Source: Chloroflexia bacterium (GTDB lineage: Bacteria > Chloroflexota > Chloroflexia > Thermomicrobiales > UBA6265). Taken from it: a stretch of 8,143 nucleotides of DNA. The DNA is taken from contig JACCYK010000667.1 of the NCBI GenBank assembly GCA_013696525.1, forward strand, positions 1-8,143, written 5' to 3'. This document shows, piece by piece, positions 7,749 to 8,143 of this stretch. The position numbers and the translations under genes are program-made. The notes beneath the pieces are model-generated. The model had not been told where the DNA came from. It made no database searches and saw nothing but the letters and a program-made list of their open reading frames with translations. Numbering within the stretch: position 1 is the first letter of the stretch; each line of letters begins with the position of its first letter.

Positions 7749-7958
7749 ATGCATTCGCTGAACCGAGGATCGTCTTTTGACGAGTTCCTGCACGAAGCAG
7801 GCATTCGCGACGAGGCTGAAGCGCTCGCGCTGGGGCGCGTGCTGGATTGGCAGCGCGAGCGGGGCACCGCTGAGGGGAACACGAACCCGACCAGACACGC
7901 CGCGGATGAGGTCAGCTCGCGGGCCGCCGGTGGCCCGTCCGCCATCGACCCGGAGTGA
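7749..7958 (+). CDS. Short protein resembling the N-terminus of an XRE-family regulator, without the helix-turn-helix
   Basis: The 69-residue product contains GSSFDEFLHEAGIRDEAEAL followed by ALGRVLDWQ (residues 7-35). This closely follows the N-terminal pattern of HigA/XRE-type regulators (GSxFDDFLxEEGIxxExxAxAxKRVxAWQ), in which a helix-turn-helix normally comes next. Here the sequence changes after residue 38 to a polar, low-complexity tail (residues 39-69) and stops. No helix-turn-helix appears in the other frames downstream, so this looks like a truncated remnant or a stand-alone short form. ATG 7749 is chosen because AGGAGGT (7737-7743) lies 5 nt upstream; in-frame ATGs at 7665 and 7728 lack such sites. 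It follows the WDDEG gene by 68 nt. A DNA-binding role is unlikely without the helix-turn-helix. Confidence 0.6.
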   Translation: MHSLNRGSSFDEFLHEAGIRDEAEALALGRVLDWQRERGTAEGNTNPTRHAADEVSSRAAGGPSAIDPE

Positions 7959-7985
7959 GGTACTGAAACGAACGCCGCATTGCGC

Positions 7986-8013
7986 TTGACACGCCCCCGC
8001 CACCGTGTATGAT
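7986..8013 (+). promoter_or_regulatory. Strong sigma70-type promoter for the gene starting at 8141
   Basis: Perfect -35 TTGACA (7986-7991), a 16-bp spacer, and -10 TATGAT (8008-8013, five of six). The expected start is near 8020, leaving a leader of about 120 nt. Spacer length and strength match the promoter at 4309-4336. Confidence 0.75.
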
Positions 8014-8019
8014 CCGCCC

Positions 8020-8140
8020 CAACCCCTCGCCACGACGCGACGGCCGAGTTGCCGGCAACCCGGGCAACCCGGCAGCCGAGGGATGACCAGCAGGCGACCG
8101 GCCCCGCGGGCGGGGACCGGCATCAGATGGAGGTGTGCTC
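8020..8140 (+). promoter_or_regulatory. Structured 5' leader of the gene starting at 8141
   Basis: Contains a 12-bp palindrome, GTTGCCGGCAAC (8048-8059), and a hairpin, CCGGG-CAA-CCCGG (8060-8072), enclosed by CGGC (8041-8044) and GCCG (8075-8078). Then come ACCAGC (8086-8091) and a hairpin, CCCCG (8102-8106), loop CGGG, CGGGG (8111-8115), extended by CCGG/CCGG across one bulged A. GGAGGT (8129-8134) follows 13 nt later and 6 nt before the GTG. The 3' half mirrors the leader at 4343-4455. Confidence 0.5.
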
Positions 8141-8143
8141 GTG
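8141..8143 (+). CDS. Start codon of the next gene (coding sequence outside the window)
   Basis: Only GTG is visible. It is credited as a start because GGAGGT (8129-8134) is 6 nt upstream and a strong promoter and leader precede it. The product cannot be read. The leader's likeness to that of the substrate-binding protein suggests, by inference only, another transport or binding-protein gene. Confidence 0.6.

Noticed and set aside
8052..8061. CCGGCAACCC, reminiscent of the SAM riboswitch core
   Set aside because: The surrounding SAM-I/IV helices and kink-turn are not present; the string occurs within a simple palindrome.

Overview
The window is high-GC DNA with long spurious open frames opposite the real genes, good Shine-Dalgarno sites and sigma70/sigmaA-type promoters. 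The ABC ATPase subtype, a Tat-secreted family-5 binding protein without a lipobox, and several small membrane proteins with no known family suggest a Chloroflexota bacterium, perhaps Thermomicrobia or Sphaerobacter-like. That placement is inference from protein style, not a match. I see no rRNA, tRNA, CRISPR array, transposase or att site.

Layout. (1) Positions 1-255 are the last 84 codons of mnmA (tRNA 2-thiouridylase), followed by a gap with two tandem stem-loops. (2) A 136-residue two-TM protein (459-869, +) converges with a 363-residue membrane protein with a large extracytoplasmic domain (883-1974, -). (3) The core is a nutrient-uptake locus. Two peptide/oligosaccharide-type ABC ATPases, dppD-like and dppF-like, are translationally coupled on the minus strand. 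They diverge from a Tat-exported family-5 substrate-binding protein (4456-6219, +). Each direction has its own TTGACA-type promoter in the 345-bp gap. The two permease subunits needed to complete the transporter are not in the window. (4) A 299-bp gap (6220-6518) is rich in nested inverted repeats and may encode a structured RNA or complex 3' UTR. (5) Small accessory genes follow on the plus strand: a secreted peptide-sized protein (6519-6773), a four-TM protein (6875-7255) overlapping a WDxEG-motif protein (7243-7680), and a 69-residue protein (7749-7958) that looks like the N-terminus of an XRE-type regulator without its helix-turn-helix. (6) The window ends with a strong promoter (7986-8013), a roughly 120-nt structured leader, and the GTG start codon of a gene that lies outside.

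The most interesting observation is that the leader at the right edge and the leader of the substrate-binding protein share an architecture. Both have a TTGACA-16-TATNAT promoter, an ACCAGC block, a CCCCG-4 nt-CGGGG stem-loop, exactly 13 nt, then GGAGGT-NN-GCTC and an RTG start. This suggests a shared cis-regulatory leader, and that the gene starting at 8141 may be a second transport or binding-protein gene.
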